DNA from: Sinotaia quadrata
Taxonomy: Eukaryota > Mollusca > Gastropoda > Architaenioglossa > Viviparidae
Length of the DNA stretch: 64,000 bases
Direction of reading: 5' to 3'
Assembly: GCA_028829895.1 (NCBI GenBank)
Contig: CM054177.1
Coordinates: 34,187,064-34,251,063, forward strand
In this document: one piece after another, positions 1 through 12,100 of the stretch
Numbering within the stretch: position 1 is the stretch's first letter
Layout of the letters: each line of letters starts with the position of its first letter
Made by a program: the position numbers and the translations under genes
The notes under the pieces: model-generated
Told to the model about the DNA's origin: nothing
Database searches by the model: none
What the model saw: only the letters and a program-made list of their open reading frames with translations

Positions 1-360
1 GATCAGCAAACTATACTCTACCTATATCTATAAAGATAATTTCTGTTTAATCGCATATTAAGTTACATTTATCATTTGACTGTACAATTTATATTTACAT
101 ATAAAATTAAAACGGATAAACCGTCACATCTCTGAAAGTATACATCATACAGAGTTGGTTCATATATCAAAATGATCAGTAAACTATACTTGATCAATAT
201 GTATAAAGATAATTTCTGTTTAATCACATATTAAGTTACATTTTTCATTTTATCATGCAATTTTTATTTACAAAGAAAATTAAAACAGATAAATGGTCTC
301 ATCTTAGAAACTATACATAACACAGCATTGGTTCACCTATTAAAATGATCAGCATGAAGT
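1..360. repeat. 173-bp tandem repeat, right end of an array
   Basis: A unit beginning GATCAG(C/T)AAACTATACT starts at 1 and again at 174. A third, truncated copy of its first bases begins at 347, so the period is exactly 173 bp twice. Units 1 and 2 stay alignable along their whole length with scattered substitutions. The array probably extends left of the window. The 173-bp size resembles many satellite monomers, but only two full copies are visible. Confidence 0.85.
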
Positions 361-741
361 TATCTATTTATCTAAAGACAGAAAATTTATTTATAACCTT
401 TTATCTGAATTAGTATTTTTTTTACAATAGAAACTTTCATATTTAAAAAATCTTTAAAACTGTATACATGGTATTCTTTACGCATAATTCATAGATATAA
501 AAACATGTTTGACAATAATATTATTAATTATAACAAAATAATAAGTAATAGATTAATAAACATATCTTGTTTATGTTTTGAAAGATTTGTGACAGGTATT
601 AAAGTATTGAAAATATGTCTGAAAAATGAATTGCTAAACTCTGTGAACATGTACATTAGTGACATGATATTTAATATAATAATAATTCAATTCTGTGATA
701 TTTATTTCCAACAATGAATGTGCACAACATAGATTCAAATA
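361..741. other. AT-rich flank with no gene
   Basis: This stretch is AT-rich non-coding sequence between the tandem repeat and the stop codon of the minus-strand gene at 742. A 70-codon plus-strand frame at 505-717 is low-complexity, matches nothing I recognise and is not called. The minus-strand 3' UTR of the neighbouring gene must lie here. Confidence 0.6.
701..706 (-). promoter_or_regulatory. Candidate polyadenylation signal AATAAA
   Basis: TTTATT on the plus strand reads AATAAA on the minus strand, about 35 bp downstream of the stop codon at 742-744. This would give the minus-strand gene a very short 3' UTR. AATAAA is frequent by chance in sequence this AT-rich, so the call is tentative. 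Confidence 0.4.
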
Positions 742-3700
742 TTAATCACAGTACATATTTTTATAAATGGAAAATTCTTCCTGTAATGCACTATAGTCAA
801 CGGCTGTCCAGGTTCTTCCGTTGGTTGTCTCCATTGATAAACCCCATTTAAAAACAAACTTGGCATTCACATCATCACAGTCCATGGTATCACCCCACTT
901 AAAAATATTCTTATTTCTATACTGTTCCATAAATATTATCTTAGCACTGCTGGTGCTGTGTACTTCTAATACCTCACCAATGAAAAAGCCAGTGTCATAA
1001 TACACAGCAACACGCTCCCCTTGGTTTGTAAATCCAGCATCTTGTTTCAGTCTCTTTGGAAGTGGGCTACTAGGAACATTATCTAGATCAGTTGTTCTAA
1101 GCACCTCTAATGTATCAAGCCTACTATCATCTACTAACAGCTCAACATGCGCACTATCAGACACTGGCAAACTTTCTTGTAAATAAGTGCTCAAATTATC
1201 AGCTAGGGTGTTGACATCTTTACCTTTTATTTTAAAATATTTACTTTTAGCACCCATAATCAATCTATGGTATCTTATCTGGAGCAGAAGCATATTTTTC
1301 TTAGCAGTGGTGGTGTGACATGCCTGAAGTAAATTTGTAATGGCACTTCTATCTATACAAGGTCCTCCAACCTCCTGGACTTTCTTGATGACATCAAGCT
1401 TAGTCTTAGCCAAACGAGCAACCTTTTCTTCTCTACTCTTCTTCTTCTCTTGAAGATGGACTTGCAGTTGCTTCCTGTTTTCAAGTTCATGGCTATTATA
1501 GATTGATTGTGTGTTCTTGGCTTTCTTCTTTGCATCCTTTAAGATAACTGCCTGCTCTTCAGTGGATTTCTTCCTCAACCATTCTATAGGCCGATTCCTT
1601 TTCATCATGTTGACTGTTGTATGATGAAACAATGAACAATTACGCCGCTTAAACATGCTAAAATCTAGGTCTCCAAAGCAGGCTTCTCCCATCAAGTTGG
1701 TCATTTGGCAATGGGCCATTTTCTTTCGTTGTTCCTCAGTAGGTGGTTCACTATACTTGCCACCTTCAAGAAAGTCTCCTAGCTGTCGTTCAATGACCAT
1801 CAGGTACCCTTTACACAGCAACTGAAGCAAATTCTTAAACTGGATGTTGCATTTCAGATTATCAATAGCTGTGTTAACTGATCTAGTCAAAGAGACATCT
1901 GATTTTCTCGCCATAAAGGTGTCAATCCATGAAGAAAGATCACCAAGAGACTGGCTGAAATCCGGATCTGAGGATATATGTTTCAAGCGCTGCTCCAGGC
2001 AATTTATATGTTGATGTAGGTCAAGGTAGTGTTGTTGACTATTTATCAACTCCCAGAAGGGGCCTGCCATGCAAACATACACCATGGCCAAAACAACTAC
2101 CATTAGCATTATCTCCTGGCTCTGCAGGTCCTGCAATACACTCTGGATCTTCAAATTTCCATCTTGCTTGTAGTGGTTGATGAAAGCGATAATATGATCA
2201 TGATGGTGGACTATCGCTGCTGCTCCTTCAAAAAGATTATTAAATCTGTTGGATCTAAAACTTCCAATTTTACTTTTCAATCCATTCATACAACAAAAAG
2301 CCAGCCATTCTTCACGACATCCATTCTTCTCATCGCCACGAGGACCTAAGACATCACAGGTAGTCCGGATGAGTCTACAAGCAGCAGCTTCATTAGCACT
2401 ACTTTTGAAATGTTGAAATGCAGTGCTTTTGTCACGTCCCAGTTTCTTTCTCCATCCTAGTGTCTCTTCAAAACTTGTCAGTACCTTCTCCGTTTCTGAA
2501 CTGAGACCTAAAAGAAAATGAGCATTACAAAATAAAAATTCCAAGCCAGAATTGGTCTCCAAAATACATTTTTGCTTCTCATCAAGAGCTTTACCATACA
2601 CTTTCATTGTACTAGCCCTATCTGTCATGGTACCAACCAAATTCTGAAAAATCTCCTTCACAATATCATCTACATTTTCACCATCTTTCTTACCTGCCTC
2701 ACCAATCTGATGCAATAATAGCATGGTAGTGTCTAAGAGTGTTTTAGCATCTTCCCTATATATACTCTGAAAACCCAGTGAGAGCTGTGAACTGTCCTCT
2801 AATGTAACTTGGTGACCAACATACTTACGCTGATCTCTGCTGGTCCCATCAGTGTGAATATCAAACCTTTTATTTCTCATTTCATCACACACCTGCATTT
2901 TAGCAAGTGTATGGCATGTACTGGCTATGCGATACACTGTGCTCTTACTGGGAAGGTTTGCATCTGCAATCTCAGTGTTCAGTAAATGAGATGCTACAGT
3001 CTGAATAATGCTTTTAGTTTTCTTTCCTGACACCTCTCCCTCCCCAACTAAGCTACCAATACATTTCACAACAGAATCTGTAAACTGGCCCTTTTCATCT
3101 CTAGTGACAATATCTACAGGAGAGTTTTCAGTGCATTCAATCGTAGGTTGGATGTATTTTTGTGATTCTCTAAGCTTACATTTCAAATTAGCAACTGTTT
3201 TGATACTTTTACTTAGATTTTGTTGTGTCTGCTGAAGGATTTTTTTAACCTTTCTCAACTTTTTCAGCTGAGTGCTCTCATTTTTAAGTTTTTGCTCTAT
3301 AAGCTTTTCTTTGAATTTTAATGCTTCTTTTGATCTTTTTAGATTATTTTTCTGTCGACTGATAGCAGCACTATCTCTTATTTTCTTTTTAAATTTCTCA
3401 CTTACACATGCTAGCTCGTTTGTTAAGCTATTTTTTTCTGATTGGCAAAATGAAAGGTTTGCTGATAGTTCTTCTATCTTTTCAGACAGCAAATGAATCT
3501 TTTGTTCTGAGTCAAATTTACTTTTAATACTAGCTTCCTTCAGCATCTGCAACTCAGTTTCAACTGTCTCCATCTTACTTGTATTAGTTTTAGATTTCTG
3601 CATATGTGCTATTGTTTTCTTACATGCAGCAATCTCATGTTTTGCTAAGTCTAGCTGTTTTTTTAAGACTTCACAATCTTGACAACTATCTTTAACTAGA

Positions 3701-5073
3701 GTTCTACTAGTACTACCTTTGTTTAAAGGCTGATCCTCTTTCAAGAATCTTTCATTCAAAAATAAATCAAGGTTCATTTTACCATCTGACCTTGAAACAC
3801 AACGAAGAGCACTGTAGTGCTTGTGTATTGTACTTATTCTGTATTTCAGATTTGTGCATGTTTTGAGCGAGGGGCAAAGTTGTACAAGCCAACCATGCAG
3901 AATGCGATCTTTCAAATTTAATTTTTTAGCAAAACTTAGAAGTTCTAAACAAAGACCATTAGAAACTTCAACAGGTGTTAATGAATCACATGCATCCAAT
4001 AGTGAGTCACGATTAATGTCATACATATCACAGAATGGTCCAATATATTTAAATTCTAATGGTGTAGAAAGAACATTTTCCCAGTTGTCAAAAGAGGTAC
4101 TTTGGAGCTGTTTCATAACATTGTGAATACATGATGACAGGAGTGGAATGCCATCACCAGATTTAAAGGAAAGATACTTATCTGCAAATGTTGCGATATC
4201 TTCATAAGTCTTTTTCCCTTCAAGTCGCAGAAGATTGAGTTGTGCTATCAGTCTGTTGGTAAATGGGATTTCTGGAATAGTTGGACGTCTGCCTCTTCCA
4301 GTAGCCAAGAGATGTGATAACATAAGAGCATACTGCTCATCAGCTTCATAGAACATACCATAAAATATTTAATCGACATTTTAATAATGTGATATAAAAT
4401 CTTCATGTTAACTTATTCTTAATTTATGTACCACCAAAAAAATTAAAAGATCGTGAAACCAAAACAAAGGCATAAGCCATACAATTTTTTTAAAATTAAG
4501 AGGATAACATTATGTTCAAATTCAAAACAAACAGGATAAAATTATTAAAAATATATGATATAAAAGCATTCACTAAATAAATATCTTATTAGCATTATTG
4601 TAAATCCACTGTGAAAAGAACATTTCACAGACCCAAGTGTTTCGGTTGTTTACTATTTTTGCATCAAGAGTTATCTTTTCTTTTTTAAATTATCGTCGTA
4701 AGAAAACGATTTTTCTAAATAATAAGATTACCATCATGACTTAAAATTAATTAAGTAAATAAAATAATATATTTAAATACGATCTGCGACTTCAAAATAT
4801 ATATTGCAAGGAAATAGCAATCAAACTTTCGCGATAGAGTGACGCACCGACTAACCTATTTTCAAACTACGGAATTGGTAGTGATGGTGAGGACAAAATG
4901 AATAATTCTGCTTTAAAAATAGAGATATGTTTACAAATAAACTAATCACAGAGTAAAGTAATCATTATTAAATGCTTATAAAAGATCTTACCGATAAGAG
5001 GTTTCAATTGTTCACATAAAATGTGAGAAGAATCAGCGGTAGCGTCAACGCGTGTTTCGCACGTGGAAGCCAT
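742..5073 (-). CDS. Two-exon gene for a large transposase-like protein with coiled coil and C-terminal Tudor/SH3-like domain
   Basis: Exon 1 runs 5073-4992 (ATG; donor ATCG|GTAAGA, phase 1) and exon 2 runs 4343-742 (acceptor ATGAAG|CTGATG). The join is in frame and gives about 1227 residues; without it, an ATG at 4356 opens a 1204-residue frame. Order seen: an N-terminal globular part (to about 240); a Lys/Glu-rich coiled coil (about 250-425); a core with HTDGTSRD (about 523), TMTDRAS (about 601) and a FCNAH motif (about 632); a hydrophobic patch; a basic charged helix (about 980-1040); then a C-terminal ERVAVYYDTGFFIGEVLEV module (from about 1140) resembling a Tudor/SH3 fold. The spaced Asp residues and the CxxH look like the RNase-H core of a transposon-derived family that I recall as multi-copy, unnamed proteins in fish and invertebrates; that link is from memory and not verified. 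The frame has no stop or frameshift, so the gene is young, active or domesticated. No terminal inverted repeats were found around it. Confidence 0.7.
4344..4991 (-). other. Intron of the transposase-like gene
   Basis: A 648-bp intron inferred from the phase-1 donor TATCG|GTAAGA (4992/4991) and the acceptor ATGAAG|CT (4344/4343). The donor is a strong match to consensus; the acceptor lacks a long pyrimidine tract. An acceptor a few bases further on (GAGCAG|TATG) would not keep the frame with this exon 1. Confidence 0.55.
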
Positions 5074-6299
5074 GACTGAAAGTGAAACAGGATGCGTACT
5101 ACGGGGTTTTCAATTTAGTGGATGCTCTTCCAGGGGTCACTAATCAAGGGCTACAGCATATCATTAGAGAGATATTGAAATTCCGCAGAAAATGATATAA
5201 TTTTCACTATTTTGTGATAAATATTTCTTCCGAAAATTTTATCGTGAACTTTTTAGTTTGAAAATTTATTTGGTTATTCGCATCAAACAAAAGTGAAAAT
5301 TATATGATTGTAAAGAGTTATATGTCCTCTATTTAAAGGACCAATCAGTTTTAGGGTTACAACACGCTGGATGCTCTGCAATCTTTTTAAAAATTGGTAC
5401 CCGAAAACGTGAATTTTACTTTTTCGGCCGTGAGGCGACTTTTGACCCATTTTTCTTGCAACCCTAAGGTACTTTCGTCAAAGTTTATGGATACTATAAT
5501 AAAATTCAGAAAAAAAACAACAAAACAGTTCGAAAGACAAAACATCGATCTTTATTTTCATATAAAAATGGTTAGTTGAGGTTTAATGTGAAGAAAACCG
5601 CTCTGGAGTAAAGTTTAGCAAATTTGTGTGCGTTTGCGAGTTTTTGCCTGTAAAGCGGTGGCCGTGGGACTACCTAATATTAGGGATATAAGTGAATAGA
5701 AACAAAAGCTTTTGTTCATACATAAGATAGTCACATGATGATACAAAGTGATACAGTGATACAATTCTTTGGGCTAGAGTCCAGTCAAGACTGTTTCTTT
5801 CTTCAACATGCAGTTAAGGCATGCAATAGAATGTGGGATTTGTGCAGAGCTCATCTTTTATCAAAGTATGAAATGTGAAGTGTGTATGAAGTGTGGCTTT
5901 TAAATCCTCTATTTGTGTAACACATTCTCTTTTCATCTCTTACATTCTAACATCCATGACTTTGAAATTTTATATAATTTATCAGAAAACTTCAATTGAA
6001 CTTGTCTGCACAGTTCACTTAAATTCCTCTTCCCTTAGTCTTTAAAATCTAACTTTTATTATAAAAGTACCAATATTTGATAACATTAAAATAATAGCAA
6101 AAATAACATTGCATTTTTATCTAAAATCTCTATTAGTAAATTACTCCATTTGGCTTGAACACTAAATCCATTATTTAGATTAATTTTCACTATATACAAA
6201 TTTACTATCATTATTGCTTAACTGTAATTGTTGTCTGATTTGATACAGTTGTATTTAAAAGATAATCTATGCGAAGAATTACTGTGTGTATTTATGTCA
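5074..6299. other. Non-coding region upstream of the transposase-like gene
   Basis: AT-rich sequence containing the presumed promoter of the minus-strand gene. The stretch just upstream of its ATG (about 4850-5110) is less AT-rich and holds several CG dinucleotides, as promoters often do. No coding exon of ZFYVE1 was recognised here on the minus strand. The 61-codon plus-strand frame at 5394 has no recognisable similarity. Confidence 0.5.
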
Positions 6300-8652
6300 T
6301 TAAGGCGATGTGAGGGTCAAAAATCTAGTTTTTTTAATATTACTTCATAGTTGATTTTATTGCTTTGCATTAAGTACTAGAGGTAAATAGAATGTGAAAA
6401 TAGAGTGAACTTGATGGTTGGCTTTGCGGTTGCTATGGAAACCATGTGTAAACATCCGCCATATTGAAATTTTAGGAACAAGTTTTCTCAGTTCCTATTA
6501 AATATTTCTTTTAAATATTTTGCACATAGCTACAGTATTGCTATGTCCACATACTTACCATTCGTTTAGTCTATATTTTTGATAGAAAATTATTTATTAA
6601 TTTTTTGGTAAAAGCGACATATTTTTATTGTAAATTATTTCTTTGAAATGTCATATTTTCAAAAGTATTGTACATATACTAAAATCCAATGGTAAGTATG
6701 TGCATTGGAGTGAGTTGTTTGACTGTGTAAAGTTTCAGAGAGATCAGTTGAATAGATTTTAAAATATTCAATTCCCCAGTGTAAAAATATGCAAAAGCGG
6801 GAAAACGAAGAAAAGTGAGAAAACTTATTTCAAAACCTCATTACTTGTGTTCACACACAATTTTAACCCACCATTTTTACCAGGCAACTGTATTAAACAC
6901 AAGATATTGATAAAAAGTGTTTTCAGAAAGAAAATTGTGTCACATTAGAACAATCCAGCACCATAGGCTGGGCCACCCTCCAGCTGATTAAGTTCTTCTT
7001 GTCTTTGGGTTCTTGCAGCCCTGACTTTGTCTCCGCTTTATGGCCTTTTTTTTAACATACTTTGTGCTGTTTTTAAGTCTTTTCCTCATTCTTGACTCAC
7101 AAATCCTAGCCATATGATGTCCTGTTTGAAAACCAAAGAACCTGGCACTGTGGGCAGCAGCAGCTCCAAAGTTAAACTGCCGTTATGACGGCAAACTCCA
7201 CACACTTTCTTGAGGCAAATTTGTCTTTGGACCAAATCAAGCTATGTAAACTTTCATTTGCATTCTATGTCTTTCCTGAGCAACTCCTACTGAGCAAATG
7301 TTCTTCTGTGAGATGGCTGTAAATCGGTAGAAGGTGCTCAGCTAATTTGTTTTCATTTGGTGGTGCATGTACGAACCTCTGGTGGGGGCTTGAGAGCTGA
7401 TGTCGTGCAATTGCTTGTTGGAAGAAACACCAAAAGTCCACTGTGCTTAGAATGCATATCCCTAACAAATGCTACTGTCTCTCCAAAGACATGATTTCTA
7501 AAGTCTTCCACTTTACTAAACATTTTGTTTGCATGCTGATGAAATGTTTTGTGGTGCATTGCAGGCAAATCTAAATTTTCACAAAAATTTCTCAGAGCAC
7601 TAGCACCCATGCCACAAACTATTGAAACATAAACGGCTTGCCTGTTTTTGTGAAATACTTTTGACTGTGTATCCTTGGAGGCAAGATAATTTTCATAGAT
7701 TGTTTCTTGGCATACAGTGCACTTGACTTTAGCATAAACAGCAAAACCATGCATCGGTTTGGAGTCACTAGCGAGAGAGAGATTCATCATTACACTGAGG
7801 GCAACAGAGATGCCAACAAGACTCTCCACTTCTCTGAAATCGACAATGCCCCTTTGCATCTTGAATTTCGCCTCTTTCCCATTGTCATTGACTCTGACGT
7901 GACTGCAAGAACTACCCAAACTTTCGTATGAGTCTTTCTTGAACTGTGATCTTGTTTTCGTGCCAAGTAAACTGTCTGCCGTAGATGGTTTGTAACACGA
8001 AGTGTTCGGTTCGACTTGTGCACACTTAGATGTCACTTGTTGCTGTACTGTGGCTAATTTTGCTTCCTTTCTTGCTCCCCATAGATTCTGCAACTGTTTC
8101 TTTCTATTCTGCTTACTTTTAGGCACTAAATTACGTGTTGACTGCTTTGTACGAGGCATTTTCACTCACAAGTACTTCGCTAAGCGTCACTTTTGCACAT
8201 GTAAACAGCCGCCATGACAGTACCACGTGACCTAGTCAAGCGAATCGTATCGCAGCCTTCACGTCACACTACCATACATGGAAGGCACTGTGTTTGTGTA
8301 GTGTTCAGGCCGAACGTCTTGTTACCGAAATAAAACGGGAAATCCCGAAGGACAATCTTTTATTAGAGAGGCGAGGAAATGCTGAACACAACGGTATGCG
8401 ACAATAATCATGTCGTCTGCTAGAAATGTGCGTTGTCAAGTGTTGAAAATCATCATTTTAGAAGTCGATTGAAAACTTCTGCATGTGGGTTACTTACTTT
8501 AAATAATTTTTACAGCATATTAGAGACATTTTTCAACTAAATAACCATTAGAAATGAAAAGAAGATAGTTTTTATTGCCCAAATATGTAAAAATGTCAAA
8601 ACACACAAAAATTACCAAAATCACTATATTACAGACCCGCACATCGCCTTAA
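6300..8652 (-). mobile_element. Kolobok-type DNA transposon with TTAA target duplication
   Basis: The element is 6304-8648 (2345 bp). Its ends are inverted repeats: GGCGATGTGAGGGTC at 6304-6318 faces GACCCGCACATCGCC at 8634-8648, with one mismatch over 15 bp. Both ends are flanked by TTAA (6300-6303 and 8649-8652), the target duplication typical of Kolobok and also of piggyBac. The internal gene on the minus strand is a Mutator-like/Kolobok transposase, not a piggyBac one, which decides the class. The transposase is broken, so the copy is non-autonomous. It lies in what appears to be a ZFYVE1 intron. Confidence 0.85.
6988..8165 (-). pseudogene. Decayed Kolobok (Mutator-like domain) transposase
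   Basis: The reading frame opens at 8165 and runs about 230-270 codons. It has a basic N-terminus, then a zinc-ribbon-like C-x2-C (KCTVCQE), then VYVSIVCGMGASALRNFCE and a His-rich stretch (MHHKTFHQHANK) typical of this transposase domain. The catalytic middle is missing: near 7470-7350 the similarity jumps from FVRDMHSKHSG into a shifted frame that encodes a C-terminal part. That part contains NESLHSLIW preceded by an in-frame TAG just after GKT (about 7267). A further frameshift near 7170 precedes FNFGAAAAHS, and a Lys/Arg-rich tail ends at 6988. I see an internal deletion, one nonsense codon and at least two frame breaks. Transposition by this copy's own enzyme is not possible. Confidence 0.8.
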
Positions 8653-9011
8653 TATGTTCATTTCGCATTCTGTGCACTTAAGTGATATTCTGTTGACAGA
8701 AGATGGGTTTTTTCATAAACAGATCCCAGTAAGCTGATGTGGGGTCAATAATAACCAGATTAACTTTCCTCAAATAAATATTAGATTGACTTAACCTTTA
8801 CAACTACTACCATCTGCTTTTACATATATGTAGCTATGTATGCTATTACATATATGAAGCTATACATATACATATATGACCATTTTAGGGAAGAAAGTAC
8901 ACACCAAACAATTATCAAAATCTTTAATATATTTTAGATTTGCTAATAAAGTTTCCTCCCTCCATAAAGAGATAAAGATGCTAAAAATGCAGGTGATAAA
9001 TTATTACTTAC
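8653..9011 (-). other. Intron 4 of ZFYVE1, part adjoining exon 4
   Basis: AT-rich sequence between the Kolobok element and the donor of ZFYVE1 exon 4 (GTAAGT at 9011-9006). A small imperfect repeat with TACATATATG motifs lies at about 8820-8880. No further ZFYVE1 exon was recognised between here and position 1, so intron 4 appears to exceed 9 kb. Confidence 0.5.
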
Positions 9012-9109
9012 CCACATGCAAGACATCGAGCAGTGCAGGTAAAATACTTTTCTGAAAATGTATTTAATTGAACTGTCTCAATTTCTCCACTGAATTTCTT
9101 ATTAAGCGC
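9012..9109 (-). CDS. ZFYVE1: ZFYVE1 coding exon 4 (start of the Cys-rich region)
   Basis: This exon encodes residues 480-511: ALNKKFSGEIE, then EKYFTCTARCLACG. The Cys pattern matches the start of the zinc-binding segment ahead of the FYVE domains in the family. Acceptor TTATTTCAG|GCGC; donor GTGG|GTAAGT, phase 2. The next exon was not found in the window. Confidence 0.85.
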
Positions 9110-12100
9110 CTGAAATAATAATATTGCCAAGTAACCATAATTAAAAATAATATTAATAAATAAATGTTTCAGGACAGTCTAAATAGTTTTAAAATTACAA
9201 TAGCAACAAGTACTTGAACTTCCACATAAACCAAACAAAATTTTATTCAAACTGACGACTTCTAAACCCCAACAAGATAGCAATAGCAAAATGTTATATT
9301 TGCCATGTTTAATATGCCCTAAAAATGTTGGTAAAGGGAAAACACACACACACACTTTTAATGATTCTGGATTATACAGATGTATCTATCTATATCATCA
9401 TTACCAGGGTGGGGGGGGGGGGGAGAGTGTTCTTAAAGATTACACATTATATATAAGAATCCCTATTTTAGAATTATTATATACATACTAAATTAATAGT
9501 CATCAATTTCAGAATGTATTAAAGTGCAAAATCTAATATTATAAAATATGATGTAAGATATTTATGATGTAAGATGATAAAAACATTTGAAGTTATTGTC
9601 ATTCAGGACTTTACTCACATTTTGCAACAATTTCCTTCTTTTTAAAATACAGGGAACTGAATTAATTTACCATTCTGGTGTTGTTTATAAAGAAATTTTA
9701 AATGTATTATACAGCTAAAGTGAACATATATATTTTAATTCTCAGATTACTGACCGGGTTGTAATCTGCCACAAAGTGAGGGTGAGTCCTGGGTAACATG
9801 AGGACTGATTTTTATAAAATAAGCATACATTTTTTTACTTTATCGCAATAAAAATTAAATCAGTTATTAAATACAAGGAGTTTATACTTACTTACAAAAT
9901 GGCATTAAGAACAGAGCTCATTTACAGCACTTAATTTCTGTATTACTTGTTAAACAGTCTGAGCAACAACAGATAATATGTAAATTTGTAATGGTTTTGG
10001 CTCAATGGCTATAGAAAAAAGGGATTTATTTTACAGGTCAGCATAAGATTAGCAGATAATAAATGAGAGGAATTTAGATTTGCTATAATAACAAACCTCT
10101 TAAAAAAAATCCCCAACCCCAGAACTATGTTCATTTTTTTATAAATAATTATTTTTAATCTGAAATGGATGAATGTAATATAATGGAACCCATGTGATAA
10201 CAAGCCCCACAATAATGCAAATTTGGATAAAATGCATTCGTGGCATGGCTCCTGAAATTTCGTATATTCATTCGCACATGAAATTTTTGTTCAAAGTATG
10301 TGAAAAAGAGTATAAAAAATATTTAAATTCATTAAATGATTTTGGTGTGATTCCTGAAATTTAAATTCATGTACGTGTATTTTTATCATAATGGGGAAAA
10401 AATATTTTTTTAAGTACATGTATATATTAGAAGGTGAATTCAGACACAATGATGTGACAAAATTATTGAAAATTGAAATTAAAAATTATTATTTTTAATC
10501 TGTGTGCGATTTTTCAATGGAATTAAATGCATTATGGATGAACTGCATGTCACTACAGCACTATACAGTGTTGATACACTATTAATGATATAATGTTAGT
10601 TGGGGTATTATCAGTCAATGTGTATTATCATACAAACAAATAAAAATTAGTAAAACTATTTAACGCAAAATAATAACCTATAAATATATTATCTGTCCAT
10701 TTTTGTGAATATATCTTATTAATGCATTCCATTTAATATTCGTCTGATAATAACTCAATTTCTTTACATTAGACATGAATACACATATATGTTCTCAGAA
10801 AATAGTAAAATATTGCAAAATCCTGCATTAATGCGACCCCACTATTAACGCAACCCAATTTTATGGTCCCCAATTATCACGTTATAGAGAGGTTTCACTG
10901 AACGTTCACACCAAATTACTTATTATAACTGAAATAAATGATTTTCAAAACAAAGTATATTGAACCTCCTAAATGATTTCAAACTATACAAATATTTAAA
11001 CAGAAATATACACTACATCATGCTGTCTCTAAAATGTAATCTTGATCTACAATGAAAACTATGACTCCAAATGCTATGAACAATATGCTACAACTAAAAA
11101 TGTCTCATACTTATCAGCTGGCAATTTTTTCTCTACATTATTACATACTATGTACTAAAAGATATAATTAATTAATATCAGGATATCTGTGTAACAATAA
11201 ATTATTAACGTTCTGTATACATGTAGACAATTTTAATCCATCTATTAAAAATTGGTCATATGTGTGTGTGTGTGTGTGTTAAATGCTTTTAAATACACCT
11301 CTCAATTAGTGACCCAAATCTGTAGTTTTTGAGAAAGACATAGAGATATATATTTTTTCATAAATCATTGCTGTTGCTATTTTATTCATTGTGATGTCAG
11401 ATTATAATTTGTTCTTGCAAACAAACAAACAAACAAACAAACAAACAATAAATAAATAAATAAAAAATCAAACAGAAATCCTTCAAATCATACTGGTTAA
11501 AGTTCAGTCAATAACTTTATAGCTCATTACTCAAGGGTATCAATGAAAGTTAAAATCCCTAAAATAAATGATTTAATTTGCATTTAATTTGCTTCTGATT
11601 AACTACTAATGTGGCCAACCCACCACCATATAAACAATATAAGATTTCAATGACAGTAATTCATTTTTACAATAATAAGTATAAAACTATGTTCTTGATA
11701 ATTACAGTTGTAAATGATGTTAAAACGTTCATCCCTAACAATTATTCCTGCTTCTGTACAAGATGGTACCATTGTTGGGTTGCTTTATTTACAGAACTTA
11801 GATTAAGCATTGTATAAAACAAACTGTTATCTGAAAGCATTGCATATTGGAATTTAATAATGGTTTGTGCTGTCACACCAATTGTCAGTAAGTAAGAAAT
11901 CAAAGCGACCTGAATAAATAGTTGAAATTATTATAAAACTGTACCCAGATAATTCACAATGGGGAAGAATGAATTTATCTGTTCTAAAGTGTATTGAAAG
12001 TAATAATTATGTCAATAACAAGAATATACATGCCAATAAAGACAGAAATGTGACAGCAGGACTGCGTTTGGCTCGATAGGTGTCATTATCCAGTTTAGCC

